Assembly (NCBI RefSeq): GCF_015101885.1
Contig: NZ_CP062941.1
Coordinates: 3,658,001-3,722,000 of the forward strand
Source of the DNA: Massilia litorea
GTDB taxonomy: Bacteria; Pseudomonadota; Gammaproteobacteria; Burkholderiales; Burkholderiaceae_D
DNA length: 64,000 nucleotides
Reading direction: 5' to 3'
Shown here: piece after piece, positions 62,195-64,000 of the stretch
Numbering within the stretch: position 1 is the first letter of the stretch
Layout: each line of letters begins with the position of its first letter
Program-made: the position numbers and the translations under genes
The notes under the pieces: model-generated
Told to the model about the DNA's origin: nothing
What the model saw: only the letters and a program-made list of their open reading frames with translations
Databases searched by the model: none

Positions 62195-63595
62195 GTGTCA
62201 TTTCTGATTGTTCTCGCCGCCCTGGCGTTCCTGATGTTCGCCGCCTACCGCGGCTACAGCGTCATCCTGTTCGCACCGATCGCCGCCCTCGGCGCGGTGC
62301 TGCTGACCGATCCATCGGCCGTCGCGCCGGTCTTTTCCGGCATCTTCATGGAAAAGATGGTCGGCTTCGTCAAGCTCTACTTCCCGGTCTTCATGCTGGG
62401 CGCCGTCTTCGGCAAACTCATCGAACTGTCCGGCTTCAGCGAATCGATCGTGGCCGCCGCCGTGCGCTACATCGGCCGCTCGCGCGCGAATGCCGTGATC
62501 GTCGCCGTCTGCGCGCTGCTGACCTATGGCGGCGTGTCGCTGTTCGTGGTCGTGTTCGCGGTCTATCCGTTCGCCGCCGAACTGTATCGCCAGTCGAATA
62601 TCCCGAAGCGCCTGATGCCGGGCGCGCTGGCGCTGGGCGCCTTCTCGTTCACGATGGATTCGCTGCCGGGCACCCCGCAGATCCAGAACATCATCCCGAC
62701 CACCTTCTTCAAGACCACCTCCTGGGCGGCGCCGGTGCTGGGCACGATCGGTTCGCTGTTCATCATCGTGGTCGGCCTGGCCTATCTCGAATGGCGCCGC
62801 CGCGCCGCGATGGCCAAGGGCGAGGGCTACGGCACCTCGCTCCAGAACGAGCCGGAACGCGTGCAGGCCGCGTCCCTGCCGAATCCCATGCTGGCGCTGC
62901 TGCCGCTGATCGTGGTCGGCGTCGCCAACTTCATGCTGACCAAGATGATCCCCGAGTGGTACGGCGCCTCGTTCACCGTGGCCCCTGAAATCCTGCCGGG
63001 CCTGAAGGCCCCGGTGACGACCCCGATCAAGACCGTGGTCGCGATCTGGGCGGTGCAGGGCGCGCTGCTGATGGGTATCCTGTTCGTGGTCGCGACCGCC
63101 TTCGGCCGCATCAAGGACCGCTTCGCTGCTGGCTCGAAAGCGGCCGTCGGTGGCGCGCTGCTGGCAGCCATGAACACGGCCTCGGAATATGGTTTCGGCG
63201 GCGTGATCGCCGCGCTGCCTGGCTTCGTCGTCGTCGGTAACGCCCTGAAAAGCATCCCCGATCCGCTGGTGAATGCCGCCGTGTCGGTCAGTTCGCTGGC
63301 GGGCATCACGGGTTCGGCCTCGGGCGGCATGAGCATTGCGCTGGCCGCCATGTCGGACCTCTTCATCCAGGGCGCACAGGCCGCGCAGATTCCGCTCGAA
63401 GTGCTGCACCGCGTGGTCGCCATGGCCAGCGGCGGCATGGACACGCTGCCGCACAACGGCGCCGTCATCACGCTGCTCGCCGTGACGGGGCTGACCCACA
63501 AGGAATCGTATCGCGAGATCTTCGCCGTCACCATCATCAAGACGCTGGCGGTGTTCTTCGTGATCGCGGTGTATTACCTGACCGGGCTGGTGTAA
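62195..63595 (+). CDS. GntP-family permease (gluconate/hydroxy-acid transporter)
   Basis: This 466-residue inner-membrane transporter has about 12 hydrophobic segments. Its N-terminus (LIVLAALAFLMFAAYRGYSVILFAPIAAL) and ...GGVSLFVVVFAVYPFAAELYRQSNIPKRLMPGAL are typical of the GntP/Gnt group, proton symporters of gluconate and related hydroxy or keto acids. It starts with GTG after AGAGGAG. The pair of motifs AASGGMDTLPHNGAVI and GFGGVIAALPGF support the assignment. The substrate is not known. A strong terminator follows. Confidence 0.85.
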   Translation: MSFLIVLAALAFLMFAAYRGYSVILFAPIAALGAVLLTDPSAVAPVFSGIFMEKMVGFVKLYFPVFMLGAVFGKLIELSGFSESIVAAAVRYIGRSRANAVIVAVCALLTYGGVSLFVVVFAVYPFAAELYRQSNIPKRLMPGALALGAFSFTMDSLPGTPQIQNIIPTTFFKTTSWAAPVLGTIGSLFIIVVGLAYLEWRRRAAMAKGEGYGTSLQNEPERVQAASLPNPMLALLPLIVVGVANFMLTKMIPEWYGASFTVAPEILPGLKAPVTTPIKTVVAIWAVQGALLMGILFVVATAFGRIKDRFAAGSKAAVGGALLAAMNTASEYGFGGVIAALPGFVVVGNALKSIPDPLVNAAVSVSSLAGITGSASGGMSIALAAMSDLFIQGAQAAQIPLEVLHRVVAMASGGMDTLPHNGAVITLLAVTGLTHKESYREIFAVTIIKTLAVFFVIAVYYLTGLV

Positions 63596-63615
63596 GGCAG
63601 AACCGGAGGGCAAGA

Positions 63616-63648
63616 AGCGGGCCGCGCAACGCGCCGCCCGCTTTTTTT
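63616..63648 (+). terminator. Rho-independent terminator of the GntP gene
   Basis: The stem AGCGGGC...GCCCGCT (63616-63622 with 63636-63642) with inner CGCG pairs is followed by a T-run (63642-63648), about 20 bases after the stop codon. Confidence 0.92.
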
Positions 63649-63652
63649 ACAT

Positions 63653-64000
63653 CTAATCTGCCAGGTTCTTCGCCACAATCGCCTCCGTCGCCGCCTGCGC
63701 CTGCTGCAGCGGCTGATTCAGCGCCGTCGTGACATAGCGCGCCGGCGTTGCGGCTACGGCGCCCAGCGCGCCGCCTTCCTTGTGGCTGATGTCGACATCC
63801 ACCGTCGCCGACAGGCCGACCCGCAGCGGATGCCGGGCCAGTTCCTTCGGGTCGAGCGAAATCCGCACGGGCACCCGCTGCACCACCTTGATCCAGTTGC
63901 CGCTGGCATTCTGCGCCGGCAGCAAGGAGAAGGCACTGCCGGTGCCGGCGGCCAGGCCCATCACCTTGCCGTGGAATTCGACCTTGTTGCCGTACATGTC
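63653..64000 (-). CDS. EmrA/HlyD-type membrane fusion protein, C-terminal part (truncated by window)
   Basis: Only the last 115 or so residues of a periplasmic adaptor are present. The gene is on the minus strand and its start lies beyond 64000. The visible part holds GKVMGLAAGTGSAFSLLPAQNASGNWIKVVQRVPVRISLDP, split at about residues 10-50, which is the beta-barrel segment of EmrA-like adaptors, and LRVGLSATVDVDI. It ends ...AIVAKNLAD. Such proteins join an inner-membrane exporter (EmrB type) to an outer-membrane channel for drug or fatty-acid efflux. Its stop is close to the GntP terminator. Confidence 0.85.
   Translation of the reverse strand, partial: DMYGNKVEFHGKVMGLAAGTGSAFSLLPAQNASGNWIKVVQRVPVRISLDPKELARHPLRVGLSATVDVDISHKEGGALGAVAATPARYVTTALNQPLQQAQAATEAIVAKNLAD

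Noticed and set aside
62198..63613. A 471-residue minus-strand frame opposite the GntP permease.
   Set aside because: The plus strand encodes a membrane protein with normal helices; the reverse frame is charged and low-complexity.

Overview
The window is GC-rich, tightly packed bacterial DNA. The protein families present suggest a beta-proteobacterium of the Burkholderiales, most likely Oxalobacteraceae (Massilia-like): a fused indolepyruvate oxidoreductase, Bug/Tct transporters, a Burkholderiales-type porin, several branched-chain-type ABC importers and many c-di-GMP proteins. This placement is inferred from family resemblance; there is no rRNA or marker gene here to prove it. I found no tRNA, rRNA, insertion sequence, prophage or CRISPR array.

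Layout. 1-16.5 kb is mostly housekeeping and stand-alone genes: a ketopantoate-reductase-like enzyme, a double cupin, an ABM monooxygenase, an SRAP (YedK-type) abasic-site protein, a Nudix hydrolase, a group III truncated haemoglobin, a 1190-residue indolepyruvate oxidoreductase with a divergent Lrp regulator, an MFS transporter, a PAS-GGDEF-EAL protein, a JmjC-like cupin, a TRIC-type channel and zwf. 16.6-17.7 kb is a lower-GC orphan membrane protein. 17.8-20.2 kb holds a long acyl-CoA dehydrogenase coupled to an unknown protein. 20.2-23.6 kb is a complete molybdate system, modE divergent from modABC, with two near-identical ModE-type operators between them. 23.6-32.1 kb is mixed: a metallo-beta-lactamase-fold protein, a DUF2076 protein, a GH1-like enzyme and two diguanylate cyclases.

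32.3-59.7 kb is the most coherent part: what looks like a dicarboxylate (pimelate-type) degradation region. An IclR regulator and livJHMGF-gcdH (ABC importer plus glutaryl-CoA dehydrogenase) face a divergent operon of fused enoyl-CoA hydratase/3-hydroxyacyl-CoA dehydrogenase, thiolase, two-subunit acyl-CoA dehydrogenase, enoyl-CoA hydratase and a family III CoA-transferase. The order resembles the pim operon of Rhodopseudomonas, with a CoA-transferase in place of the acyl-CoA ligase. Beyond it lie a second complete ABC importer with its own divergent IclR gene, a PaaI thioesterase, a porin and a TctCBA tripartite importer. A TTCGC-ACA-GCGAA motif recurs upstream of the catabolic operon, with a near copy upstream of the porin. 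A plausible pathway is: diacid uptake, CoA transfer from a donor, beta-oxidation to glutaryl-CoA, then GcdH to crotonyl-CoA.

59.7-64 kb carries a secreted sialidase-like BNR protein, a PnuC-type transporter, a GntP-family permease with a strong terminator, and the C-terminal part of an EmrA/HlyD-type membrane fusion protein cut by the window end.

The most unusual feature is a family of short REP-like palindromes. Their leading TAG is repeatedly the stop codon of the adjoining gene (Nudix, Lrp and two IclR genes; a structurally different repeat does the same after livJ). One of them has apparently been translated into the tail of the cupin protein.
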